Part shown: one piece after another, positions 1 through 7,482 of the stretch
Layout: the number at the start of each line of letters is the position of its first letter
Numbering within the stretch: position 1 is the stretch's first letter
NCBI RefSeq assembly: GCF_900163715.1
Contig: NZ_FWFF01000002.1
Span: 1 to 34,144 of the forward strand
Direction of reading: 5' to 3'
Length of the DNA stretch: 34,144 nucleotides
Source: Brevibacterium yomogidense
Lineage (GTDB): Bacteria; Actinomycetota; Actinomycetes; Actinomycetales; Brevibacteriaceae
Notes under the pieces: generated by a model
The model's database searches: none
What the model was told of the DNA's origin: nothing
Seen by the model: only the letters and a program-made list of their open reading frames with translations
Made by a program: the position numbers and the translations under genes

Positions 1-231
1 GACCGTCGCACTGGCGGCGTGACTACAACCTGTCACCTATTCGTGCAGCAGTCCCTGTAATGTCTCTCGCACCAGTTCCACGTGAGGAAATCCGGGACGC
101 GGCTGGTAGCATCCACTTAGCCGCTTCTCGCAGGTCCAAGGCCAGCGTGGATCCGGCGCCGCTATCGGACACGAGCGAGCGTAAGACAGGGGACATTCCC
201 CATGGCGCCGCTGTTAAAATGAGGAGACCGA
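1..231. other. Leader region upstream of pseB, no gene recognised
   Basis: I see no convincing coding region, RNA gene or terminator here. A TAAAAT hexamer at 215-220 resembles a -10 box, but it directly abuts the GAGGAG ribosome binding site of pseB (221-226). A start from it would leave almost no leader, so I do not call it a promoter. The operon promoter may lie further upstream or outside the window. Confidence 0.5.
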
Positions 232-1251
232 TTGGACATCGACAGCGCAGTTATCGACGGAAAATCGATTCTGGTCACTGGCGGCTCCGGCTCGTTCGGC
301 AGGCGTTTCATTGCAACCCTGCTCGAGCGGTTTGAACCCGCTCGCGTAGTTGTGTTCAGCCGGGACGAACTGAAGCAGTTCGAGATGCAGAATCTTGAGC
401 CTTACAAGAGCCACGCTTCGGTAATGCGTTACTTCCTAGGTGACGTCCGGGATGAAGCGCGTCTTCGGAAGGCGATGGAGGACGTGGACATCGTCGTTCA
501 CGCTGCTGCCTTGAAGCAGGTTCCCGCAGCCGAATACAACCCTTTTGAAGCTGTCAAGACGAACGTCCACGGCGCTGAGAACGTCGTCAATGCGTCGATC
601 GCACAGAATGTCTCGCGCGTCGTCGCTCTCAGCACAGATAAGGCCGCGGCGCCGATCAATCTCTACGGAGCCACAAAGTTGGCTTCCGATAAGATCTTCG
701 CGACGGCTAACAGCCATAAGGGCAAGCGCGATATCACCTTCTCAGTTGTGCGGTACGGGAACGTACTTGGCTCGAGGGGATCCGTGGTTCCGTTCTTCCA
801 GGAGCACGCGCGCCACGGTTATCTGCCCATCACACATGAGGAGATGACCCGGTTCAACATTACGTTGCAGATGGGCGTAGAGTTTGTTCTGCAAAGTCTT
901 GCGCGACAGTGGGGGGGCGAGCTGTTTGTCCCGAAGATTCCGTCGTATCGACTTACAGACGTAGCCACTGCTGTTGCGCCTGGTCTCGAACAGCGAGTCG
1001 TTGGTATTCGTCCAGGCGAGAAGTTGCACGAGGAGATGATCACCTCGACCGACGCGATGTCCACCATCGAGTTCGACGAATATTATGTGATTCTTCCTGC
1101 CTACCAGGTGTGGGACGTAGATGACTTTATCGCGAACAGTGCGGAGTCTCCCGGAAAGCGCCGTGAGTATGGGTTCCAGTACAACAGCGGAACCAACGAG
1201 AGGTTCCTGACTGTGGACGAATTGCGGGACCAGATCGCGACGGAGCTATGA
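232..1251 (+). CDS. pseB: PseB, UDP-GlcNAc 4,6-dehydratase (inverting)
   Basis: First enzyme of pseudaminic acid synthesis. It converts UDP-GlcNAc to the 4-keto-6-deoxy-L-AltNAc nucleotide in the cytoplasm using bound NADP. The 339-aa protein is an extended short-chain dehydrogenase. The Rossmann motif GGSGSFG is at residues 17-23, the STDKA segment at 134-138 carries the Asp/Lys pair typical of PseB/FlaA1, and YGATK at 145-149 is the catalytic Tyr/Lys pair. The start is an unusual TTG, chosen because GAGGAG lies 5 nt upstream and the N-terminus then matches the family, with the Rossmann strand beginning near residue 12. The stop overlaps the pseC start as ATGA, so the two are coupled. Identity is firm because PseC, F, G and I follow. 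Confidence 0.95.
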   Translation: MDIDSAVIDGKSILVTGGSGSFGRRFIATLLERFEPARVVVFSRDELKQFEMQNLEPYKSHASVMRYFLGDVRDEARLRKAMEDVDIVVHAAALKQVPAAEYNPFEAVKTNVHGAENVVNASIAQNVSRVVALSTDKAAAPINLYGATKLASDKIFATANSHKGKRDITFSVVRYGNVLGSRGSVVPFFQEHARHGYLPITHEEMTRFNITLQMGVEFVLQSLARQWGGELFVPKIPSYRLTDVATAVAPGLEQRVVGIRPGEKLHEEMITSTDAMSTIEFDEYYVILPAYQVWDVDDFIANSAESPGKRREYGFQYNSGTNERFLTVDELRDQIATEL

Positions 1252-2402
1252 GCTCTGCAGCCTTCATCCCATACGGTCGGCAGATCATCGACGAGTCTGA
1301 CATAGACGCGGTGGTTGCTACGCTGCGCAGTCCTTGGCTGACCACTGGCCCGCAGGTCGAAGCGTTCGAAGCGGAGTTCTCCACGTACGTGGCCGTGCGT
1401 AACGCGGTAGCCGTCGCCAACGGCACAGCGGCACTGCATTTGGCGATGCTAGCTGCCGGGATCGGTCCAGGGGATGAAGTGATTGTTCCGGCGATCACTT
1501 TTGTCGCAACAGCCAACGCGGCGCTGTATCTGGGCGCAGATGTTAAGTTCGCAGATATTGAGCCCGACACGTTTCTGCTCGACCCCCGATCAGCACGAAG
1601 TCTGATCTCGGACCGGACGAAGGCCATAGTCGCAGTTGACTACGCCGGTATGCCCTGCGATTACGCGAGCCTCAGAGCTCTCTCCGATGAGTTCGGGCTG
1701 ATCCTTATTGGAGACGCGAGCCATGCTCCGGGTGCCGAGTTCGGCGGCTCCATGGTCGGCTCAATTGCCGATCTCACGACGTTCAGCTTCCATCCGGTGA
1801 AGCACCTTACAACAGGTGAGGGTGGGATGGTCACGACGGCTTCTGACGAGCTCGCCGCAAAACTGCGCATGCTGCGTGCGCATGGCGTCGCGACCGACTT
1901 TCGAAAGCGTGAGGCTGCCGGTACGTGGGAGTGGGACCAGGTTGAACTGGGCTACAACTATCGCATAGCAGATATAAACTGTGCGCTCGGCCGCAGTCAG
2001 TTGAAGAAGCAACATGAATGGGTTGAGTCACGCCGACAGATCGCTCAGCGATACCGGGATGCTTTGGCAGATGTTCCTCAGCTGTCCACTCAAGAGGAGC
2101 CTGCAGGACGTCGTAGCGCCTGGCATCTTTTCCCAGTGCGAATCACCGGCCCGGACTCAGCCGCCAAGCGTCGAAACGCGTTCACTTCGATGCGTAGCGA
2201 TGGCATTGGCGTGAACGTCCATTACAGGCCAGTGTACTTGAACTCGTACTACGCTGGACTTGGTTACGAGGCGGGGCTGTGCCCCGTCTCGGAGGAAGTG
2301 TACGACGGACTGCTATCCCTCCCGATGTGGCCCGGTTTGGAATGGTCTGATCAGAGCCGAGTGATCGACTCTCTACGACGAGCACTAGACGTCGACAATT
2401 GA
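1248..2402 (+). CDS. pseC: PseC, UDP-4-keto-6-deoxy-sugar aminotransferase
   Basis: PLP-dependent sugar aminotransferase of the DegT/DnrJ/EryC1/StrS family, second step of the pathway, which puts an amino group on C4 of the PseB product using glutamate. The 384-aa length is normal. Visible features are the N-terminal PYGRQ and WLTTGP segments typical of PseC, the NGTAALHLA cofactor loop (58-66), the aspartate-containing DASHA motif (156-160) and the PLP lysine in FHPVKHLTTGEGG (Lys185). It overlaps pseB by 4 nt and is followed 9 nt later by pseF, consistent with one transcript. No damage is visible. Confidence 0.95.
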   Translation: MSSAAFIPYGRQIIDESDIDAVVATLRSPWLTTGPQVEAFEAEFSTYVAVRNAVAVANGTAALHLAMLAAGIGPGDEVIVPAITFVATANAALYLGADVKFADIEPDTFLLDPRSARSLISDRTKAIVAVDYAGMPCDYASLRALSDEFGLILIGDASHAPGAEFGGSMVGSIADLTTFSFHPVKHLTTGEGGMVTTASDELAAKLRMLRAHGVATDFRKREAAGTWEWDQVELGYNYRIADINCALGRSQLKKQHEWVESRRQIAQRYRDALADVPQLSTQEEPAGRRSAWHLFPVRITGPDSAAKRRNAFTSMRSDGIGVNVHYRPVYLNSYYAGLGYEAGLCPVSEEVYDGLLSLPMWPGLEWSDQSRVIDSLRRALDVDN

Positions 2403-2411
2403 GGATCGTAC

Positions 2412-3101
2412 GTGACTGATTGGATAGCGTTGATCCCTGCGCGAGGTGGCAGCAAGCGGATCCCCCGGAAGAACATCCGCGACTTCCATGGGGTCCCTGC
2501 TTTGGCTCGCGTCGTCGAGATGCTGCTGGCGAGCGGTGTGATTTCACGGGTCGTTGTTTCGACCGATGACGATGAGATTGCGCGTGTAGCAATTGCGGCG
2601 GGCGCCGACGTCCCGTTCATGCGACCAGCTGACCTTGCAGATTCATATACGGGAGCACGGCCGGTTATTCAGCATGCGATTCGAGAACTCGAAATGAGTG
2701 CTGAAACTGTAGTCGGTGTGTTCTACGCAACTGCAGTCCTGACAACGAAGCAAGACATCGAGCTGTCAGCAAAGTCGTTCGCCGCTGGAGAATGTGATTT
2801 TGTGCTGTCTGTCGCGGAGTACCCAGCTCCAGTGGAGCGAGCGCTAAAGGTCGGCAGCGATGAGTTTGTCGTGCCTCATGATTCTCGTCAGATAGCGACT
2901 CGGACTCAGGATCTGGAGCCCTCGTACTACGACCTCGGGCAGTTCTATTGGGGGACTGCCGGCGCGTGGCAGGCTGACACTCCCGTGGTCGCATCGCGAT
3001 GCCGCGCGTATGCCGTGGACTCCTGGCGAGCAGTCGACATCGATACGCCCCGCGACTGGGACCGTGCAGAGCGGGTCTACAGGATGTTGTATGAACAGTG
3101 A
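2412..3101 (+). CDS. pseF: PseF, CMP-pseudaminic acid synthetase
   Basis: Cytidylyltransferase that activates the finished nonulosonic acid as its CMP-sugar, the donor for glycosyltransferases. The 229-aa protein has the family CTP-binding motif IPARGGSKRIPRKN near residues 8-21 and the downstream STDDDEIA segment that follows the first Rossmann strand in NeuA/PseF proteins. The start is GTG at 2412, 9 nt after the pseC stop. By sequence alone it could be a NeuA- or LegF-type enzyme; PseF is preferred because all neighbouring enzymes are PseB/C/G/I. Its 3' end overlaps the pseG start by 11 nt. Confidence 0.9.
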   Translation: MTDWIALIPARGGSKRIPRKNIRDFHGVPALARVVEMLLASGVISRVVVSTDDDEIARVAIAAGADVPFMRPADLADSYTGARPVIQHAIRELEMSAETVVGVFYATAVLTTKQDIELSAKSFAAGECDFVLSVAEYPAPVERALKVGSDEFVVPHDSRQIATRTQDLEPSYYDLGQFYWGTAGAWQADTPVVASRCRAYAVDSWRAVDIDTPRDWDRAERVYRMLYEQ

Positions 3102-4410
3102 GCGACATGTTCTTATTCGTGTAGATGCGGGTATGGGAATTGGCTTCGGTCATCTAACTCGCTGCTTATCCCTGTGCCGTCTGCTGATTGAGCTCGGGAC
3201 GACGGTGACCGTTGCCACCCGTGCGGCGGCGCCAGAGATCCTTTCCCGGATCCTCAAAGCTGGAGCGTCGTTGCTTCAGCTTCCGGGCAGCACCGTTGCT
3301 GAGCGCGCTGACGGGCCTGTTTGGGGTGCTCAAAGACAGCGTGCGGATGCAGATGCAATCCTGGACTACGATCCGAATCGTCAATGGGACGCAGTTGTAG
3401 TCGACCATTATCAGTTGGACATCAATTGGGAGCAGTCTCTCGCGCATGCAACCAAGCGGCTTATCGCAATTGATGATCTCGCGAACAGACGACATTCTGT
3501 TCACGTCATCGTTGACCACAATTGGTATGGGCAAGGTACCAACGAGCGGTACTCAGGCCTTGTAGACGAGAACACTCAGATTCTACTGGGACCGCGTTAT
3601 GCGATTCTAGACACCCGGTATGTGGCCCATCGACAAACGCGTGAACCGGTGCGAACCCCTCCAGAACGTGTGATGGTTAGTTTCGGTGGGACGGACGTAG
3701 GAAACCAGTCTGTTAAAGCAGTCCGGGCTCTGCTCGACTTTCCAACGATCAATGTCGAGGTGGTTCTCGGGACGCGGCGAGTCCTCAGTGATGAGCTGGG
3801 TGACGTCGTAAGGCACCCTCGCGTACGTCTCCACATAGCTCTTCCGAATTTGGCCGATCTGATGTCGACTGTCGACTTGGTTGTTGGCGCTGGCGGGACG
3901 GCCACCTGGGAACGGCTCTGTATGCGACTGCCGGCGATCGTTACAACTGTTAGTGAGAACCAATCCGGCGTAACGCGTGCGTTCCACCAAGCCGGGATCA
4001 CCACCTGGCTAGGCACCGCCGATTCGGTTGGCGTCGCGGACTACCATGCCGCGATTACTTCAGCACTGGCCGGGGAGCTGCCGGCGCCGCCTCCGATCGT
4101 TGATGGGCACGGGGCGGCACGAGTCGCGTTGGCCATTCGACCTCCGGTTGAATCGGCATTAAAGGCTAGGGCCGCGACCTCGGCAGATCAGGCGTCGTTC
4201 GTGACTGCGGGCCAGCGCGGTGGGGCCGGTCCACCTGCCTGGGCCGAGGCAGGCCGGCTCTTCACCCAACGGATCGCGAGAGGCGACATAGTGGAGATTC
4301 TCGAGCTCGGGGACACCCCGGTCGGGACGCGGCATGTACACGAGGGTGCCGAATGTTTCGCACTTGACCAGTATGTGGACCGATATGCGACAATTCTGGA
4401 GGCTTCGTGA
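3091..4410 (+). CDS. pseG: PseG, UDP-sugar hydrolase with an unusual C-terminal extension
   Basis: GT-B-fold hydrolase that removes UDP from the diacetamido-trideoxy-L-altrose nucleotide before condensation by PseI. The start at ATG 3091 overlaps pseF by 11 nt and gives 439 aa. The motif DAGMGIGFGHLTRC (12-25) carries the catalytic His21; VSFGGTD (196-202) and GAGGTATWE (267-275) are the UDP-binding GT-B motifs. The family core ends near residue 345. The remaining ~90 residues are extra and not clearly assignable. Their start (RAATSADQ) and a later ILELGDTPVGT segment faintly resemble a GNAT acetyltransferase, as in PseG-PseH fusions, but the region is too short for a complete domain. The stop overlaps the next gene as GTGA. 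Confidence 0.88.
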   Translation: MNSERHVLIRVDAGMGIGFGHLTRCLSLCRLLIELGTTVTVATRAAAPEILSRILKAGASLLQLPGSTVAERADGPVWGAQRQRADADAILDYDPNRQWDAVVVDHYQLDINWEQSLAHATKRLIAIDDLANRRHSVHVIVDHNWYGQGTNERYSGLVDENTQILLGPRYAILDTRYVAHRQTREPVRTPPERVMVSFGGTDVGNQSVKAVRALLDFPTINVEVVLGTRRVLSDELGDVVRHPRVRLHIALPNLADLMSTVDLVVGAGGTATWERLCMRLPAIVTTVSENQSGVTRAFHQAGITTWLGTADSVGVADYHAAITSALAGELPAPPPIVDGHGAARVALAIRPPVESALKARAATSADQASFVTAGQRGGAGPPAWAEAGRLFTQRIARGDIVEILELGDTPVGTRHVHEGAECFALDQYVDRYATILEAS

Positions 4411-5525
4411 AGAAGGTGCTGATTCTTGGGGCGCTAGCTGGGCAGGTCGATGCAGTCGAGTCTTTGCGCCGGAGAAAGGTTGAAGTACACGTTTGTGCCC
4501 ATGAGCCCACGGGACCAGGCGTAGAAGCTGCTGACAGATTTCACTTGGCAGACATTAGAGACACCGATCAAGTGCTTCGTTTGGCTGAGAAGATTGGTGC
4601 CGATGTCGTCTATTCGGTCGGATCAGACATAGCAATGCCAACCGTCGCTGAGGTAAGCGACAAACTGGGTCTTCCGTTCTTCCATAGTGAAGCCCTCACA
4701 GATACGCTTCGCAGGAAACAAGCGCTTCGAGAGCGGTTGAACGATGCTGGACTCAGCCCAGTGGCACACACAACTGTCGGAGCTGGTGAGCCAGTCCCGG
4801 AGTGGGATGTATTCCCTAGTATCGTGAAGCCTGTGGACGCGCAGGGCCAACGCGGAATCTCGGTGGTGCACACGACGAATGAGCTGGCGGACGCCGTGGA
4901 AGTTGCTCGCGATAGCTCGATTTCAGGTCCCGTTATTATCGAGGAGTTTCTTCAGGGGCCAGAAGTTTCGGCTCACGTTATCGTTGAGAACGGCCGCGTA
5001 AAGTTTTTCCTGCCATCGGACCGACACGTCTGGCAAGGTCCTCTAGTCGGGGTGCCCGAGGCACATAGCGTCCCGCTGGGAGACACAACGAGGGTTTGGG
5101 AGCTTCAGCTCCGGGAACTCGTCGAAGGTGTCGTGGCAACCCTTGGCGTCAATGATGGCCCACTATACTTTCAGACTATATTCACGAGCAACGGACCACG
5201 CATTATCGAGGTTGCTTCACGACTAGATGGTTGCCACCTCTGGCGGCTGATTAAGGCTTCCACCGGGATCGATATACTGGATGCAGTCCTCGGCAGGTTA
5301 TTGGGAGACCCGTGGCCCGAGTTCCCTGATGAGCTGCGTCCAGCCGCGATGACTCTCGGATTCTTCTTAGACTCTCCTGATATTACCGTGACTGATGAAT
5401 ACGTCAGACTGGTGTCTCGTGCTGACGCCGAGTTTGCGCAGATCCAGGTGCCCATAGGAGAGTCGCCGCGACGGACAAACGAGCTCGTTGCGCGAGTGGG
5501 TTACCACGTCTACCCGGGGGTCTGA
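4407..5525 (+). CDS. ATP-grasp carboxylate-amine ligase in the pse operon
   Basis: 372-aa cytoplasmic ATP-grasp enzyme of the carbamoyl-phosphate-synthase-like type. These activate a carboxylate as acyl phosphate and join it to an amine or other nucleophile. An N-terminal Rossmann-like pre-ATP-grasp domain (VLILGALAG, residues 4-12) is followed by the ATP-binding strand SIVKPVDAQGQRGI (Lys141), the EE pair at 179-180 in IIEEFLQGPEVS, and the metal-binding segment IIEVASRLDG (266-275). The GTG start overlaps the pseG stop by 4 nt, so it is translationally coupled to pseudaminic acid enzymes. Since pseH is absent, I infer it may acylate the 4-amino sugar or the nonulosonate with an amino acid or other acid; the substrate is unknown. 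Confidence 0.8.
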   Translation: MKKVLILGALAGQVDAVESLRRRKVEVHVCAHEPTGPGVEAADRFHLADIRDTDQVLRLAEKIGADVVYSVGSDIAMPTVAEVSDKLGLPFFHSEALTDTLRRKQALRERLNDAGLSPVAHTTVGAGEPVPEWDVFPSIVKPVDAQGQRGISVVHTTNELADAVEVARDSSISGPVIIEEFLQGPEVSAHVIVENGRVKFFLPSDRHVWQGPLVGVPEAHSVPLGDTTRVWELQLRELVEGVVATLGVNDGPLYFQTIFTSNGPRIIEVASRLDGCHLWRLIKASTGIDILDAVLGRLLGDPWPEFPDELRPAAMTLGFFLDSPDITVTDEYVRLVSRADAEFAQIQVPIGESPRRTNELVARVGYHVYPGV

Positions 5526-5527
5526 CT

Positions 5528-6403
5528 ATGAAGGTTGTCGTTACCGGCGCCTCTGGATACATCGGCCGGCATGTGGTTGACGCGCTATTGCAAATGGACG
5601 ACATCCAACTCGCGGCACTTACTCGCCATGCGGGCACCGGTAACTTCCGCGACTTATGTACTGGCGAAATTGGTAGTTTGTCGGCGCATTTCAGCGGGGC
5701 AGACCACATTATCCATCTGGCTGGTCGGCTGGTTGATAAACCGGAAGCCGGAGTCACAGAGTACTTCAACGCCAACGTCAAGTTGACGGAAGATGTAGTC
5801 CTTGCGGCGGCGAGCGCAGGCACAAGGTCAGTCGTCCACGCTTCGAGCCGTCTGGTGTACCCCCGGACGCTGACTTCGCCGGCTGACGAGGTGCGCGATA
5901 TCGCCCCGGATACCGCCTATGGAATCTCGAAGCGCTGGGCCGAGGAACTCGTGCAACACTACTCGTCCCGGTGCGGGTTCTCGGCTCTAAGCCTGCGCAT
6001 AGCTCAGGTTACGGGTGGAGACCATCCTGGGCTGGGCGTCATCAATTCGTTCATCCGACAGGCTCGAGAACATCGCCGGATCACGGTGAATGGTAAAGGC
6101 GTTGCGTTGCGGGAGTTCGTCCACGTCGAGGATGTAGCTGACGCGATCGTTTCCGCGATCAAGTATCGAGGCCCCTGGCAAGGAATCAACGTCGGAGGTA
6201 CGCGCGCAGTCTCGGTACGAGAGATTGCGGACATGGTTGCGAGGAGCAGCGCGCACCCGGAGTGTCTGGAAGTGCGGAGCGTTGCTGTAGCGGAAGAAGA
6301 CACAAGTTGCTACGCACTGAAGCACGACCGTGCTAAGCAGATACTGCGATGGGAACCTCGATGGGCGCCAGATGACATCATCGCGAACGCGAATCAGGCC
6401 TGA
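5528..6403 (+). CDS. NAD-dependent epimerase/dehydratase (extended SDR)
   Basis: 291-aa nucleotide-sugar-type short-chain dehydrogenase. The Rossmann motif GASGYIG is at residues 7-13, the ADHIIHLAG segment at 58-66, and the catalytic YGISK at 131-135 with an upstream serine in HASSR (104-108). It lies 2 nt after the ATP-grasp gene and 15 nt before pseI, so it is part of the same operon. It is not needed for the known PseB-C-H-G-I-F route, so it probably makes or modifies a second sugar, or alters the nonulosonate after synthesis. The exact substrate cannot be read from the sequence. Confidence 0.85.
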   Translation: MKVVVTGASGYIGRHVVDALLQMDDIQLAALTRHAGTGNFRDLCTGEIGSLSAHFSGADHIIHLAGRLVDKPEAGVTEYFNANVKLTEDVVLAAASAGTRSVVHASSRLVYPRTLTSPADEVRDIAPDTAYGISKRWAEELVQHYSSRCGFSALSLRIAQVTGGDHPGLGVINSFIRQAREHRRITVNGKGVALREFVHVEDVADAIVSAIKYRGPWQGINVGGTRAVSVREIADMVARSSAHPECLEVRSVAVAEEDTSCYALKHDRAKQILRWEPRWAPDDIIANANQA

Positions 6404-6418
6404 AGACTGGGAGTTAGC

Positions 6419-7480
6419 ATGAAAATTGGAAGCAGAATAATCGGCCGAGATCAGAAGCCTTACATAATTGCGGAAATGTCGGGAAATCACGAAGGGTCGT
6501 TGGAAACGGCTCTTAAGATAGTCGACGCGGCTGCTGATGCCGGTGCCGATGCTGTGAAGTTGCAGACGTACACCGCCGATTCTATGACCCTGGATATTGA
6601 TCACCCGGACTTCGTGATAAACAATACTGATTCGCTCTGGTACGGCCGACGTATATATGACTTGTACGAAGAGGCACACACCCCGTGGGAATGGCACGAG
6701 CCTATCTTTAAGCGCGCTCGCGAGCGCGGAATTGAATGTTTCAGCTCCCCGTTCAGCAACGATGCGGTTGATTTTCTCGTCGACCTGGGTGCTCCTGCCC
6801 TGAAGATCGCATCTCTTGAGAGTGTGGATCTCGACCTCATCGCATACGCGGCTAGCTCGAAGCTGCCTCTGATCATCTCAACGGGTCTTGCGGAACAGTT
6901 TGAGATTGACGAAGCTATTAGTGCGGCGCGAGAGGGGGGTTGTGAAGAACTGGTCATCCTGAAGTGCACTAGTAGCTACCCAACGGACCCCTCGGAGTCG
7001 CACTTGCGCACGATTGCTGACATGCGAGATCGCTTCGAGGTGGAAGTGGGACTCTCCGATCACACACTGGGTATCGGCGTGCCGCTCGCAGCCATTGCCT
7101 ACGGTGCAGTCATCGTCGAAAAGCACGTTACGTTGTCTCGCAATGACGGTGGCGTGGACTCAGCATTCTCGCTAGAACCGAATGAACTCAAGGCACTGGT
7201 GGAAGAGTCAGACCGGGCCCACCGCAGCGTGGGCGAGGTCCGCTATGGCCCGACACCGGGAGAGTCCGGAGCGTTGCTGCGCCGGCGTTCACTCTACTTC
7301 GTGGAGGATATCCCGGAGGGAACAGTCATCACTCGCGAGCACGTTCGTAGTATTCGGCCTAATAACGGGCTTGCACCGAAGCACCTCGAAGTTGTATTGG
7401 GTTCACGAGTCACAATGGACGTTGAACGCGGAACTCCAGTCAAGTGGCAGCACGTTGAAGACGAAGGACGAAAGAAGTAG
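6419..7480 (+). CDS. pseI: PseI, pseudaminic acid synthase
   Basis: Condenses the free diacetamido-trideoxy-L-altrose with phosphoenolpyruvate to form the nine-carbon acid. The 353-aa protein has the NeuB-type TIM barrel followed by a C-terminal SAF (antifreeze-like) domain from about residue 285. AEMSGNHEGSLETAL, DAVKLQTYTADSMTL and LYEEAHTPWEWH are characteristic of PseI rather than NeuB or LegI, and GLSDHTLG is the conserved barrel motif. The SAF domain contains RSLYFVEDIPEGT and IRPNNGL. The start ATG has GGGAG just upstream. The enzyme looks complete, implying the pathway is functional apart from the missing PseH step. Confidence 0.95.
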   Translation: MKIGSRIIGRDQKPYIIAEMSGNHEGSLETALKIVDAAADAGADAVKLQTYTADSMTLDIDHPDFVINNTDSLWYGRRIYDLYEEAHTPWEWHEPIFKRARERGIECFSSPFSNDAVDFLVDLGAPALKIASLESVDLDLIAYAASSKLPLIISTGLAEQFEIDEAISAAREGGCEELVILKCTSSYPTDPSESHLRTIADMRDRFEVEVGLSDHTLGIGVPLAAIAYGAVIVEKHVTLSRNDGGVDSAFSLEPNELKALVEESDRAHRSVGEVRYGPTPGESGALLRRRSLYFVEDIPEGTVITREHVRSIRPNNGLAPKHLEVVLGSRVTMDVERGTPVKWQHVEDEGRKK

Positions 7481-7482
7481 CC

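Noticed and set aside
215..220. TAAAAT as a pseB -10 box
   Set aside because: It abuts the ribosome binding site, so transcription would begin too close to the start codon; no good -35 at 17 nt.
60..335. 91-aa open frame overlapping the pseB start
   Set aside because: No family resemblance, overlaps pseB for over 100 nt in another frame, and no ribosome site.
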